64,000 bases of DNA from JAUYMM01 sp049301455 (GCA_049301455.1 JBAQKY010000020.1:51682-115681); one strand, 5' to 3'; counted from the first letter of the stretch, positions 40,857-49,598 are shown. The notes: generated by a model not told the origin, from the letters alone. Program-made: numbers and translations.

Positions 40857-41261
40857 ATGATTAATTTTATAAAAGCTGAATGGTTTAACGTAATAATCAT
40901 ATTGATATTACTTTTTCCACTAATACCAACAAGTTGGTTGGGAACTGACGACACTTATACTCTTCAAGACGGAACTGCAAGGAAAAGGGTTAGATTCAAT
41001 TTGATCACTGCAATATCATTACTTGTGATTCAACCACTAGTCCAAACAGTTTTATCAATTTCAATTTTATTTAATTTCAAAACAACCATTGGATTGTTAA
41101 TTTTCTCAGTTGTAGGTGTAGAGCTCTTTCTTAAAAGACAAGTTTCCCAGCAATCTGTTATTTTGGTAGCAATTAGTTTAATTGCACTATATTTGGAACA
41201 GCTAATTGATAAGGCAAAAAGAATTTCTATATGGAAAATATTTGATTGGGAAGCAAAATAA
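40857..41261 (+). CDS. Multi-pass membrane protein, function unknown
   Basis: A 134-residue protein with about three or four helices and no recognised motif; its loop has a Arg/Lys-rich cluster (ARKRVRFN). Its ATG (40857) follows the tRNA-Asn 3' end by one nucleotide, so processing of the tRNA 3' end would free an mRNA with virtually no leader. Confidence 0.72.
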   Translation: MINFIKAEWFNVIIILILLFPLIPTSWLGTDDTYTLQDGTARKRVRFNLITAISLLVIQPLVQTVLSISILFNFKTTIGLLIFSVVGVELFLKRQVSQQSVILVAISLIALYLEQLIDKAKRISIWKIFDWEAK

Positions 41262-41377
41262 AATAAAAAGAATTAAATTCAATTTTAAATTAATACGAAA
41301 CAATAAATTGGAAGCCATAATTGAAAATACGTACAACAAATTGTTTACTATTACTCTTAATAATATAAAATATAAAA

Positions 41378-41629
41378 ATGTCAGAAGGAATACTGTCGTC
41401 ACTAGCTAAATTATTTGCAAATCAAGGTAATACTGATCATCCTGACTTGGAAGCTGTAGATTCAATTGCATTATCAAAGGGAGCAGACCAATTAACAGGC
41501 AGAAAGGCTTTTTTTGCTGCCAGAGATATAAGATCCTTAAAAGAGTCAGAATTGTTAGATGGAGGAGATGGTAGTGAAACAGAAAATGTTGATATCGAGC
41601 AATTAGCCGAAGATACGCTACGGAAGTAA
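41378..41629 (+). CDS. Small acidic protein, function unknown
   Basis: An 83-residue acidic protein: a helical N-terminus (EGILSSLAKLF) and a Glu/Asp-rich C-terminus (DGGDGSETENVDIEQLAED). It has no membrane segment. Upstream is an AT-rich stretch with TATAAA-like hexamers. No family was recognised. Confidence 0.6.
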   Translation: MSEGILSSLAKLFANQGNTDHPDLEAVDSIALSKGADQLTGRKAFFAARDIRSLKESELLDGGDGSETENVDIEQLAEDTLRK

Positions 41630-41771
41630 AGGGTAATATGCAGGTTGTGTTTTTGAGCGGTCAAATGATGTTTGGATGTTCTGAAATGTAAATCCAAACT
41701 CTATTTCTCTGTTCACGAATATCTTTTTAAATGTGTTAAAATGATTCCATCCACCTTACGATGTAAACAAA

Positions 41772-42272
41772 ATGAGTAAACTAATTACATGCATCTGGTT
41801 TGCAAACAACAATGGGGAAGAGGCTGCAAACTACTACATAGATACTTTTAATTCTGCTCCTGGAGAACACTCTGCAAAAATTGGAGATATCACAAAAGCA
41901 CCAAAAGCATCTGAGGAAGTTTCAGGTATACCTGAGGGATCTGTTATGACAGCAGAATGTGAGATTGATGGAACTAGTTTTATGTTTCTTAATGGTGGTC
42001 CTGTTGAACAATTTAAACTTAATGGCGCAACTTCATATATTGTTGAATGTGAGACACAAGAAGAAATTGATTTCTTTTGGGAAAAATTATCTGCTGTTCC
42101 TGAAGCAGAACAATGTGGTTGGTGCACAGATAAATATGGTGTAACTTGGCAAATAGTTCCAAGGATTTTGGATGAAATGATGAGAGATCCAGAGAAAGCT
42201 GAAGCAGTAACTGCAGTTTTTATGCCAATGAAAAAGCTTGATCTTGAAGCAATTCGAAAAGCAGGTGAATAA
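41772..42272 (+). CDS. PhnB/3-demethylubiquinone-9 methyltransferase-like VOC protein
   Basis: A 166-residue VOC-fold protein of the PhnB-like group: ITCIWFANNNGEEAANYYIDTF at the start, FMFLNGGPVEQFKLNGATSYIVEC in the middle and CGWCTDKYGVTWQIVP at the end. Despite the family's name, no methyltransferase function is established. Function unknown. Confidence 0.93.
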   Translation: MSKLITCIWFANNNGEEAANYYIDTFNSAPGEHSAKIGDITKAPKASEEVSGIPEGSVMTAECEIDGTSFMFLNGGPVEQFKLNGATSYIVECETQEEIDFFWEKLSAVPEAEQCGWCTDKYGVTWQIVPRILDEMMRDPEKAEAVTAVFMPMKKLDLEAIRKAGE

Positions 42273-42308
42273 ATCCGATAGAATCGACTCCCTTTTGTTT
42301 TGATATAA

Positions 42309-42659
42309 TCATCTGAATATTTTTTTATTTTTTTCTATCCAAAGAAGAAAAATACTTATTGAGTATGCGATTACTAATCCTGTACGGAAATAAAAAACCA
42401 TACCTAATCCACCCGTTGAAATAATTTTAGGCAAAAACATGGTAAACGATATTAAGTTAAAAGAAGAAAAAATCATTGCAACGTTAAGCGCCCATTTACT
42501 TTCATTGCGAAGTGAATATCCTACTAAAATATGAAAAAGTTGAAGTGGGAGATAAATGAGTATGTTAGTCTGTTTTTGAATAATAAAAAAGTCGATTATT
42601 GCGACGATCCCGGTCAGGATAATTAAGTTTCCTGAAATTTTCCAATAGTTAATTTTCAT
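42309..42659 (-). CDS. Four-helix membrane protein, function unknown
   Basis: A 116-residue hydrophobic protein with helices at about 10-28, 33-49, 57-80 and 88-108; short loops, no motif. Not recognised. Confidence 0.65.
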   Translation of the reverse strand: MKINYWKISGNLIILTGIVAIIDFFIIQKQTNILIYLPLQLFHILVGYSLRNESKWALNVAMIFSSFNLISFTMFLPKIISTGGLGMVFYFRTGLVIAYSISIFLLWIEKNKKIFR

Positions 42660-42758
42660 ATCTATAAATAATTATGACACAGTTACAATAATTATTGTAA
42701 TAAATGATTTTCTACCGAAATATAACTATTTTCTGATAATTAGATATACAATGTAATT

Positions 42759-43079
42759 ATGTTTTCTATAGAATATTTAAGACAGTTTAAAATTGGTCCA
42801 TTTGCAATCTTTGACACAGTTTCTGCCTATCTTGGAATACTTCTTTTGGCACCGCTTTTAACATGGTTATTTTCAAAGGTTAATCTTAAAATACCTGTTG
42901 TTTCTTGGCTTTGGTTTACCATGCCACTATCTGTTATCTTTCATTTTCTTTTCAGTCAGCCCACACCTGTAATTAAAATTTTAACGAGCCCTAATCAGCC
43001 TCAATTTTATATAACGCTTTTAATGCTTTTAATTATGGTTTACATGGGTTTTAGAAAAATTAGTATAATACGTAAATAA
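42759..43079 (+). CDS. Three-helix membrane protein, function unknown
   Basis: A 106-residue protein with helices at about 15-40, 47-65 and 80-100. Its stop (TAA 43077-43079) is immediately followed by the ATG of the DUF1801 gene, and a TATAAT inside its 3' end (43062-43067) may drive that gene. Not recognised. Confidence 0.7.
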   Translation: MFSIEYLRQFKIGPFAIFDTVSAYLGILLLAPLLTWLFSKVNLKIPVVSWLWFTMPLSVIFHFLFSQPTPVIKILTSPNQPQFYITLLMLLIMVYMGFRKISIIRK

Positions 43080-43472
43080 ATGAATACAGATATACAAAAA
43101 TACAACAATGCATTGTCAAAATCAGATAAAGAAATTTGTGATTTGTTAATGGGTGAGATTGATAAAAACTTGAAACAGTCTGAATCCAAAATATGGCATG
43201 CACATCCTGTTTGGTTCTTAAATGGGAATCCAATTGTTGGATATAGCAAGCAAAAGGCGGGATTAAGATTAATGTTTTGGAGTGGCGCAGATTTTGATGA
43301 AGCGGATTTAAAACAAGGGACAGGGAAATTTAAAGACGCATCTATTATCTATACAAATTTTGGACAGATAAAAACAGATAATCTTAAAAGGTGGCTTGAA
43401 AAGTCAGTTAAAATTCAATGGGACTATAAAAATATTGTTAAGAAAAAAGGAAAACTTGATCGTTTAGTTTAA
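43080..43472 (+). CDS. DUF1801 protein
   Basis: A 130-residue DUF1801 protein: KWWHAHPVWFLNGN-like segment (here KIWHAHPVWFLNG), PIVGYSKQKAGLRLMFWSG and a C-terminal helical part. It follows directly after the preceding gene and is 2 nt before the YdeI-type gene, so the three are probably one operon. Function unknown. Confidence 0.9.
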   Translation: MNTDIQKYNNALSKSDKEICDLLMGEIDKNLKQSESKIWHAHPVWFLNGNPIVGYSKQKAGLRLMFWSGADFDEADLKQGTGKFKDASIIYTNFGQIKTDNLKRWLEKSVKIQWDYKNIVKKKGKLDRLV

Positions 43473-43474
43473 GT

Positions 43475-43795
43475 ATGATTAAAAAGAACATTTCAGATGG
43501 AGTAGTACATAAAGTTCCTGAAGATTTAAAAAAAGCATTAATTTCTGATGGTAAAGCCCTTTCAATTTGGGAGGATTTAACGCCACTTGCACGTAATGAA
43601 TGGATTTGTTGGACAACTCTTGTTAAAAAAGAAGAAACAAGAAATGATCATGTAAAAAGAGTTGTAATTGAACTCAAACAAGGTAAAAGAAGACCTTGTT
43701 GTTGGATAGGGTGTATTCATAGGACTGATAAAGAAATAAGTCCTTCAGTAAGAGGGGTACTTCAAAAACAAAGTTATAAAACGTCAAGTAATTGA
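43475..43795 (+). CDS. YdeI/OmpD-associated family protein
   Basis: A 106-residue protein of the YdeI/OmdA (PF13376-type) family: KVPEDLKKALISDGKALSIWEDLTPLARNEWICWTTLVKKEETRNDHVKRVV, where the W-x-x-L-x-x-x-x-R and E-E-T-R positions are conserved. Members are linked to antimicrobial stress responses. The C-terminal part (CCWIGCIHRTD) is cysteine-rich and unlike the family. Confidence 0.9.
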   Translation: MIKKNISDGVVHKVPEDLKKALISDGKALSIWEDLTPLARNEWICWTTLVKKEETRNDHVKRVVIELKQGKRRPCCWIGCIHRTDKEISPSVRGVLQKQSYKTSSN

Positions 43796-43840
43796 CCAGT
43801 GCCTAAAAGATTCACTTAAGTTATAATTCGTAAAGTAAAT

Positions 43841-44362
43841 ATGAATAAAATTAATCTAAAATCTTTTTTAAGAAGTGGACAAGGGGCAACAGATATAACA
43901 CCGCTATTGAAAGATGGAAGAGCCTTCGGTTTTTTGGTTGATGAAATATGTAATCTGTTTGATGGACAAAAATTTGACAATGTCGTTTGTGTTGAGGGGA
44001 GAGGATTTATTTTGGGTGGTGCAATTGCCTTAAAATTGAGATGTGGAGTTGTTCCACTAAGATACCCGGGAAAACTTAAAAATGAAGTTCACTCACTTAA
44101 ATTTATAGATTATTCTGGGAAAGAAAAGGAATTACAAATACATAAAGATGCAATATCTTCTGGACAAAAAGTGTTGATTATCGATGACTGGCTAGAAACT
44201 GGATCTACGATCAAAACTGCAATTAAATTAATCGAGATGTGTGGTGGAGAAGTTGGTGGGATAGGTATATTTATGGATGACTCATCAGATGAAACTAAAG
44301 ATTTCCTTGCCAAGTATAATTACAAGTATGTCGAAAAAGTACAGAGCAATGACTCTTTTTAG
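43841..44362 (+). CDS. Phosphoribosyltransferase (apt-like)
   Basis: A 173-residue type I PRTase with the PRPP motif VLIIDDWLETGSTIKTA at about 109-125 and an upstream VVCVEGRGFILGGAIALKL hood. Resembles adenine phosphoribosyltransferase, but the base specificity is not fixed by the visible motifs. It lies 6 nt before the ABC exporter and is probably co-transcribed with it. Confidence 0.88.
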   Translation: MNKINLKSFLRSGQGATDITPLLKDGRAFGFLVDEICNLFDGQKFDNVVCVEGRGFILGGAIALKLRCGVVPLRYPGKLKNEVHSLKFIDYSGKEKELQIHKDAISSGQKVLIIDDWLETGSTIKTAIKLIEMCGGEVGGIGIFMDDSSDETKDFLAKYNYKYVEKVQSNDSF

Positions 44363-44368
44363 TAAATT

Positions 44369-46138
44369 ATGAAAAATATATTTAAGATTTTCAAAATTAG
44401 TAAACCACAACACAAATGGATTGCAGTTGCTTGTGTTTTAATTACAATTCAAGCAGTTTTGCAACAAGCTTCTCCTGTAACTTTAAAATATGTTATTGAT
44501 GAATTATCAAATCAAATTGCAAATAAGTCAGGTAACTATGAAACAGTTACTTATCTTTTTGGTTTGATTTTAGTAATTAATTTGTCAGTTGCCATTTTAA
44601 ATTCAGTAAATCAAAGAATTGGGGATTTTATAGCATCTCGCTTGGGTAGATTTTTAACAGAAATCTTTTACAAAAAAATATTTACGTTACCTCAGGCATT
44701 TTTTGATGGTGAGATATCAGGAAAAATAGTTAACCAACTAAATAGGGGAATAAACTCCATTCGCGACTTTGTAAATGGTGCTACTAATTTTATAATCCCT
44801 GCACTTCTGCAAACAATTTTTGGAGTTTCTGTTCTTGCATATTTTGACTTAACTGTTGGGCTTTTGGCACTTTCTGTTTTCCCTGTTTATATTTATATAA
44901 CAGCATATTCAACAAAAAGGTGGGGTAAGATACAAGTAGAAAAAAATGTGTACGAAGATGGGGTTAGAGGCCGAATTCAAGAGGTTATCAATAACATAAG
45001 ATTGGTTAAGACTTATAACACCCAGAAGCGTGAATGGGAATATGTGTCCACAAACTTTGGAACAATTAACAAACTCTATGATAAGCAATCAAATGGCTAT
45101 CATATATTAAATTTTATTCGTGAATTTGGATTAGAAGTTGTGTTGGTTATTATTCTTTACTTAATTTTTAACAGAACTTTTTACGGCAACTTAACACTTG
45201 GAGAAATGATTTTAATTATCCAACTTTTGAATCAATTAAGATGGCCATTGTTTGCAATGAGTTATATTTTGGAACAAGTACAAAGGGCAGAAGCTGATTC
45301 AAAAACATTTTTTGAACTTCTTGATCTAAAATCAACAGAGAAGTATGAAGACAGGGCAGTGTCAACTCTGTCAAAGAATCCTGAAATTACTTTTAAGAAT
45401 GTTAATTTCAGTTATAACGATGGTGGTGAAGTTTTAAAAGATTTAAACCTTGATCTAAAATCTGGTGAAACAGTTGCGTTAGTTGGACATTCAGGAGCAG
45501 GGAAAACAACACTCATTAATTTAATTCTCAAGTTATATGAACCAACAAGTGGAAACATTAGTTTAAGTAATAAAAAGTATTCCAAGACCTCACATGCTTG
45601 GATCAGAAGCCACATGGCACTTGTCTTCCAAGATACAGAACTTTTCTCATCAACTATTAGAGAAAACGTTGCATATGGACACAACAACGTTAATGACAAA
45701 CAAATAATTGATGCTTTAAAGAAAGCAAATGCATATGAGTTTGTCCAGAAGTTTACAAATGGTTTAGATGAACAAATTGGAGAAAGAGGAGTAAGACTTT
45801 CAGGTGGACAAAAACAAAGAATACAGATTGCCCGTGCAATTCTACAAAATAAACCAATTTTAATTCTGGATGAAGCAACTAGCTCACTTGATTCTAGATC
45901 TGAAAGTTTGGTGCAAGATGCATTAGAAAAGTTATTTAAAAACAGGTTAACAATTATTATTGCTCACAGATTCTCAACTATTCAGAATGCAGATAGAATA
46001 ATCGTTTTAGATAATGGAACAATTGTAGGGGATGATACACCACAAAAACTTGCCAAACAAAAAGGTTTGTATCAAGAACTGTTACAGTATCAAATTGCAG
46101 GAAACAAAAAACTACTTTCAAAGTATGAACTTAGATAA
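44369..46138 (+). CDS. ABC transporter, fused membrane and ATPase domains (exporter type)
   Basis: A 589-residue half-transporter. Residues 1-320 form the six-helix membrane domain with the EVINNIRLVKTYN intracellular loop. The ATPase follows: Walker A GHSGAGKTT, Q-loop VFQDTELFSSTI, signature LSGGQKQR, Walker B ILILDEATSSLD and H-loop AHRFST. A homodimer would export a hydrophobic or lipid substrate; which one is unknown. The HAD-like gene follows 13 nt downstream. Confidence 0.96.
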   Translation: MKNIFKIFKISKPQHKWIAVACVLITIQAVLQQASPVTLKYVIDELSNQIANKSGNYETVTYLFGLILVINLSVAILNSVNQRIGDFIASRLGRFLTEIFYKKIFTLPQAFFDGEISGKIVNQLNRGINSIRDFVNGATNFIIPALLQTIFGVSVLAYFDLTVGLLALSVFPVYIYITAYSTKRWGKIQVEKNVYEDGVRGRIQEVINNIRLVKTYNTQKREWEYVSTNFGTINKLYDKQSNGYHILNFIREFGLEVVLVIILYLIFNRTFYGNLTLGEMILIIQLLNQLRWPLFAMSYILEQVQRAEADSKTFFELLDLKSTEKYEDRAVSTLSKNPEITFKNVNFSYNDGGEVLKDLNLDLKSGETVALVGHSGAGKTTLINLILKLYEPTSGNISLSNKKYSKTSHAWIRSHMALVFQDTELFSSTIRENVAYGHNNVNDKQIIDALKKANAYEFVQKFTNGLDEQIGERGVRLSGGQKQRIQIARAILQNKPILILDEATSSLDSRSESLVQDALEKLFKNRLTIIIAHRFSTIQNADRIIVLDNGTIVGDDTPQKLAKQKGLYQELLQYQIAGNKKLLSKYELR

Positions 46139-46151
46139 TAATATATAAAAT

Positions 46152-46532
46152 ATGAAAACAATATTTGTTGATGCTGCAGGTACATTTGTAGTTGATAGAA
46201 AAATTGATGAAAAACTTCACAACCTTCTTGAAACTTATCAAAATAAAAAAATAATTTTAACTAACGCAAATGATGAACAGTTGGTTACATATGGTTTGGT
46301 AGATTTGCCATATGAAATGTTTACTTTAAAACACAATCCAGATAAAGTTGATCCTGTTTACTTTCAAAAGATGCTTGAACACTTTAACGTAAAGGCTGAA
46401 GACTGTATCTACTTTGAACACACTCCAGCGGCTGTTGAAAGCGCTAAATCTGTTGGAATTGCTTCGAATCACTTTGATGAACAAAAAAGAGATATAGATT
46501 CTTTAAAAGCATTTTTAGATTCTAACTTGTAA
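46152..46532 (+). CDS. HAD-superfamily protein with altered catalytic motif
   Basis: A 126-residue, cap-less HAD-like protein. The nucleophile motif D-x-D-x-T/V is FVDAAGTFV: the first Asp (D7) is present but the second is Ala. Motif II is LTNAND, and the C-terminal motif with conserved Asp is replaced by YFEHTPAAVESAKSVGIAS. It may be a catalytically impaired or binding-only member. It is directly downstream of the ABC exporter. Confidence 0.82.
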   Translation: MKTIFVDAAGTFVVDRKIDEKLHNLLETYQNKKIILTNANDEQLVTYGLVDLPYEMFTLKHNPDKVDPVYFQKMLEHFNVKAEDCIYFEHTPAAVESAKSVGIASNHFDEQKRDIDSLKAFLDSNL

Positions 46533-46577
46533 ACTCCATATTTTATTTTTTTCAAAAGGTATATATTTAATATATTA

Positions 46578-46601
46578 GCGAAGTTTGTTACTTCGTAATA
46601 G
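46578..46601 (+). repeat. Dispersed hairpin element, copy 2
   Basis: The stretch begins GCGAAGTTTGTTA and ends CTTCGTAATAG; TTA(CTTCG)TAA forms a small hairpin and CGAAG/CTTCG an alternative one. It is a near copy of the element at 56810-56834; the two differ at paired positions (TT..AA versus CC..GG). It lies in the 87-bp gap upstream of the DUF378 gene. Confidence 0.6.
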
Positions 46602-46619
46602 ATTGGTGGTGATTATTTA

Positions 46620-46832
46620 ATGAAAACTGTCCACATGGTCGCTTACATGCTTCTTTGGGTAGGAGGTGTCAACTGGGGTTTGGTTGGTCTTTTAAATTTT
46701 GATCTGGTTCAAGCTTTACTTGGGGGAATGCCAGCTCTAGCTAATCTTGTCTATGTTTTAGTTGGTGCATCTGCTGTTTATACAGCATTTACACATATGG
46801 GAGAATGCAAAGTTTGTAGTGCAAAGAAGTAA
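46620..46832 (+). CDS. DUF378-family small membrane protein
   Basis: A 70-residue two-helix protein with VGGVNWGLVGLLNFDLVQALLG, the DUF378 signature. A Cys-x-x-Cys near the C-terminus (CKVCSAKK) is unusual for a membrane protein of this size. A Shine-Dalgarno-like GGTGGTGAT lies 7 nt before the ATG. Confidence 0.95.
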   Translation: MKTVHMVAYMLLWVGGVNWGLVGLLNFDLVQALLGGMPALANLVYVLVGASAVYTAFTHMGECKVCSAKK

Positions 46833-46833
46833 T

Positions 46834-48012
46834 TTATAAAACTTTTTCACATTCTTTGCATATACTACACGGACCAACCTCGGTGTTGGTCTTGTTGCAG
46901 TTAACACAATCACCGTTGTGGTATGTCCATTTTTCGCCAAATTTTGCAACACTGTTTTCAAATCTATTTCCTAATTTTATTCCACCTGATAGTCCGCAGT
47001 CACCTGCAACCGCTCTTACAGTTTGTCTACCAAGTGTAAAGATGTCCATTTCAACGCTTTCAAATATAACTATTCCTGACCCACCATCTTTTTGAACAAA
47101 GATATCTGCTTTATTTAATATTGCATTGTAATTTGCCGAAATAGCCTCGGGATCTAATATATCTGAAGTTAACAAATTTATGAAGTTGGTTATTAAAGGC
47201 ATGCAGTATTCAAGTAATTCTTGAAATTGGTTTTCTTCCATTGATTTTTTTTCATTATTAAACATTTTTGAGAATAGCTCTTCAGGAGAACTGAATTTAT
47301 CCTGTGGTTTTACAGGAATTGGATTATTTAGAAACCAAGCGTCTATTGGGCCATCAAAGTTATCAAAATAATTTGGATTAAAGGTTAGAGCCTTTTGTAT
47401 ATATTCTTCATAATCATTTGAGGACTGGAACCTAGTCATTTTAATTACGACCTGTCCGCTTTCGTCTTTAACCTTTTCATAAATGTCTATGAAGTTTTTT
47501 GGATAAAAAGTATCTTCTACAATTCCAGTACCTGAAATTGAAACCATCATTGTTCCAATAGGAGTTTTCTTGTCTGTTAATTTATTTGTTATCTCAATGA
47601 ATCCATCAAGCTCTGCATTTTCTCTTTCTTGTTCTTTCGATCCTATTGACTCTCTATAAAGTATTCCACGTTTAAGAAAGACCTTAAATTTTTCATTAGG
47701 AACAAGATTGTTGATTAGATCTCCGTCTGTGTCTATTGAATAAACAAATGTATTTGTAGCTATTCCAAACCTTTCTTTTAAGGCAGTTTCAATTTGCTTT
47801 TCTTCATATTCTTGGAATTGTTCTTTTCGATCAATGAAATATTTTTCATATGTCCATTTTTCCAGCGGTATATCAAAATTCAATACCGCTTTTGGCACGT
47901 CCAAACCTAGTGAATAGTAAAATGAAGTTCTAAGATTACTAACTGCTTGGATATCTAGGGATAATTGTTCATGCATTTTTCTTGCTCGAGATTCTAACAA
48001 TGCAATTTGCAT
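46834..48012 (-). CDS. Unrecognised protein with C-terminal zinc ribbon
   Basis: A 392-residue protein, mostly acidic and helical, with no membrane segment. The last 40 residues hold CVNCNKTNTEVGPCSICKEC, a four- to six-cysteine zinc-binding module. The rest has strand-rich stretches (GTMMVSISGTGIVEDTFYP). I do not recognise it. A candidate structured leader lies upstream (48028-48084). It converges on the DUF378 gene, with the two stop codons 1 nt apart. Confidence 0.8.
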   Translation of the reverse strand: MQIALLESRARKMHEQLSLDIQAVSNLRTSFYYSLGLDVPKAVLNFDIPLEKWTYEKYFIDRKEQFQEYEEKQIETALKERFGIATNTFVYSIDTDGDLINNLVPNEKFKVFLKRGILYRESIGSKEQERENAELDGFIEITNKLTDKKTPIGTMMVSISGTGIVEDTFYPKNFIDIYEKVKDESGQVVIKMTRFQSSNDYEEYIQKALTFNPNYFDNFDGPIDAWFLNNPIPVKPQDKFSSPEELFSKMFNNEKKSMEENQFQELLEYCMPLITNFINLLTSDILDPEAISANYNAILNKADIFVQKDGGSGIVIFESVEMDIFTLGRQTVRAVAGDCGLSGGIKLGNRFENSVAKFGEKWTYHNGDCVNCNKTNTEVGPCSICKECEKVL

Positions 48013-48027
48013 TGGTTTGTATTAATT

Positions 48028-48084
48028 GTTAGTTTTCCGACTATACGGTTGCGGCACAGCTAGGGAATTACACCCTTATTCCTT
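48028..48084 (-). promoter_or_regulatory. Possible cobalamin-riboswitch-like leader
   Basis: On the minus strand, 16 nt before the ATG of the 392-aa gene, the sequence holds GGTGTAATTCCCT, AGCTGTGCCGCAACCGTAT and AGTCGGAAAACTAAC. These resemble the conserved core of the cobalamin riboswitch (GGTGnAAnTCC, GCTGnnCCGCAACnGT, and a B12-box-like AGTC-rGGA). Two small hairpins can be drawn: AGGG/CCCT (plus 48062-48076) and CCG/CGG (plus 48037-48048). The usual 5' peripheral domain is very short or missing. This was recognised by eye only; a structured non-riboswitch leader cannot be excluded. Confidence 0.42.
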
Positions 48085-48140
48085 AAACACAATCAATATA
48101 AACAATATATGTTGTGATATTATTTATGTAAAGTAGGAAT

Positions 48141-48665
48141 ATGAATATCAAAGAAACAATCCAAAACAAAGGGGATTATATTCGTGATGTTGTTCTCTCT
48201 GCTAATGATGGAATTGTCACAACTTTTGCAGTTGTTGCAGGTTCACTTGGGGCTTCACTTTCACCTTCCGTCGTTGTTATTCTTGGACTTGCTAATCTTT
48301 TTGCAGATGGACTATCTATGTCTACAGGTTCATATCTAGGTGTTAAGTCTGAAATTGAGTATGAACAAAGTGAAGGTAGAAAAATTAAGTTGGGTACAAG
48401 GCCACTAAAAAATGGTTTAGTTTCTTTTTTCTCATTCGGTATTGCAGGATTTATTCCATTAATATCTTTTGTTTTTAAGTTTGATAACGCAGTTTTAGTT
48501 TCAAGTATCTTAGTTGCTGTTTCACTTTTTACTGTCGGAATTTTTAGAGGAATGGTATCAAACAAACATGTAATACGTACCGCATTTGAAAATTTATTTA
48601 TAGGTGGTGCCTCTGCAGTAATTGCTTTTTATGTTGGAGAGTTGGCAAAAAGATATCTGATATAA
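48141..48665 (+). CDS. VIT/CCC1-family transporter-like protein
   Basis: A 174-residue membrane protein of the VIT1/CCC1 (DUF125) family, which moves iron or manganese: the N-terminal signature YIRDVVLSANDGIVTTFAVVAGSLGA and ANLFADGLSMSTGSYLGVKSE are clear. It has about five helices; the cytosolic metal-binding insertion of larger members is short. Metal specificity unknown. Confidence 0.94.
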   Translation: MNIKETIQNKGDYIRDVVLSANDGIVTTFAVVAGSLGASLSPSVVVILGLANLFADGLSMSTGSYLGVKSEIEYEQSEGRKIKLGTRPLKNGLVSFFSFGIAGFIPLISFVFKFDNAVLVSSILVAVSLFTVGIFRGMVSNKHVIRTAFENLFIGGASAVIAFYVGELAKRYLI

Positions 48666-48695
48666 CAATGGGAAGATAGTGAGGTGGTGATATAT

Positions 48696-48872
48696 ATGGC
48701 AAAGAAAAATAATATTAATTATTCAAAATACCTAATGATGGGTTCGGGTGTTGCAGTTTTACTTTCTGCGGTTGGATATTTAGGTTATGATTTCTGGCTT
48801 GCAAGCACACAATGGTTGTTAGTTGCTGCGGTAATGGCAATGTTTGGGGTATATTTGAAGCTGAACAAATAA
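48696..48872 (+). CDS. Small two-helix membrane protein
   Basis: 58 residues from the ATG at 48696, chosen because GAGGTGGTGAT ends 6 nt upstream. A lysine-rich start (MAKKNNINYSKYL) precedes helices at about 14-30 and 36-54. It follows the VIT-like gene by 30 nt and is probably co-transcribed. No family was recognised. Confidence 0.72.
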   Translation: MAKKNNINYSKYLMMGSGVAVLLSAVGYLGYDFWLASTQWLLVAAVMAMFGVYLKLNK

Positions 48873-48951
48873 TCGTTTGAGGCTAGCGGTAATCATGCGT
48901 TAAATATGCGGATAAAAACTAAAATTTTGGTGTTAGAATTTAAAAATTAAC

Positions 48952-49482
48952 ATGGCACGAGATCTAAATTGGAAAAAGGTAAAAGAAGAACCTTATAGAG
49001 CAGGTTGGAGAAAAATGTTGAAAAAGACATTTATTCTTTTAAACGGTCAAGAATTTACGTATGACACAAAAGATGAGGGGAGAATGATATGTGGGGTTGC
49101 TTTGACAGATGAAAATAAAGTTATCTTAACTAAGGTTTTTAGGCCTGGTCCTGAGAAGGTGTTAATGGAACTACCTGGTGGACATATTGAAGAAGGCGAA
49201 GATCCGTTAGTTGCCGCAAAAAGAGAGATTTTAGAAGAAACTGGATATTCAGGGGACTTTGAAATAATTGGAGAGTTGGTCGATGATGCATATTCTAATT
49301 GTGTTAGATATTGTTTTGTCGCACGAAATTGTAAAAAAGTTCAAGAACCAACGTGGGAAGTCGATGAAGATTGTGACATTATTGAAATGGATTTAAAGGA
49401 TTTTCGAGAACACTTAAGAAGTGGTCAATTAACAGACGTTGAAATAGGTTATTTTGCTTTAGACTATTTGAAACTTCTCTGA
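48952..49482 (+). CDS. Nudix hydrolase, ADP-ribose pyrophosphatase-like
   Basis: A 176-residue protein with an intact Nudix box: GGHIEEGEDPLVAAKREILEETG (about 79-101), with the expected REILEE metal ligands. The surrounding strands (TKVFRPGPEKVLMELPGGHIEEG) resemble ADP-ribose pyrophosphatase-type Nudix enzymes. The substrate is unproven. A zinc-ribbon mini-gene follows 2 nt downstream. Confidence 0.93.
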   Translation: MARDLNWKKVKEEPYRAGWRKMLKKTFILLNGQEFTYDTKDEGRMICGVALTDENKVILTKVFRPGPEKVLMELPGGHIEEGEDPLVAAKREILEETGYSGDFEIIGELVDDAYSNCVRYCFVARNCKKVQEPTWEVDEDCDIIEMDLKDFREHLRSGQLTDVEIGYFALDYLKLL

Positions 49483-49484
49483 AA

Positions 49485-49598
49485 ATGAAAATAGATAAGC
49501 AAGACTGTCCTGTTTGTGGACATCAAATAGGAATTGTTGCAGGCAGTAAAGATGCAATATGTACTAATTGTGGTTTTAAAGATCCTTGTTGTGAATAA
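49485..49598 (+). CDS. 37-residue zinc-ribbon protein
   Basis: A small ORF, MKIDKQDCPVCGHQIGIV, then KDAICTNCGFKDPCCE, that forms a CxxC-CxxC zinc ribbon. It starts 2 nt after the Nudix stop codon, so translation coupling is likely. No family name is assigned. A frame this short could be chance, but the paired CxxC motifs argue for a real gene. Confidence 0.6.
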   Translation: MKIDKQDCPVCGHQIGIVAGSKDAICTNCGFKDPCCE

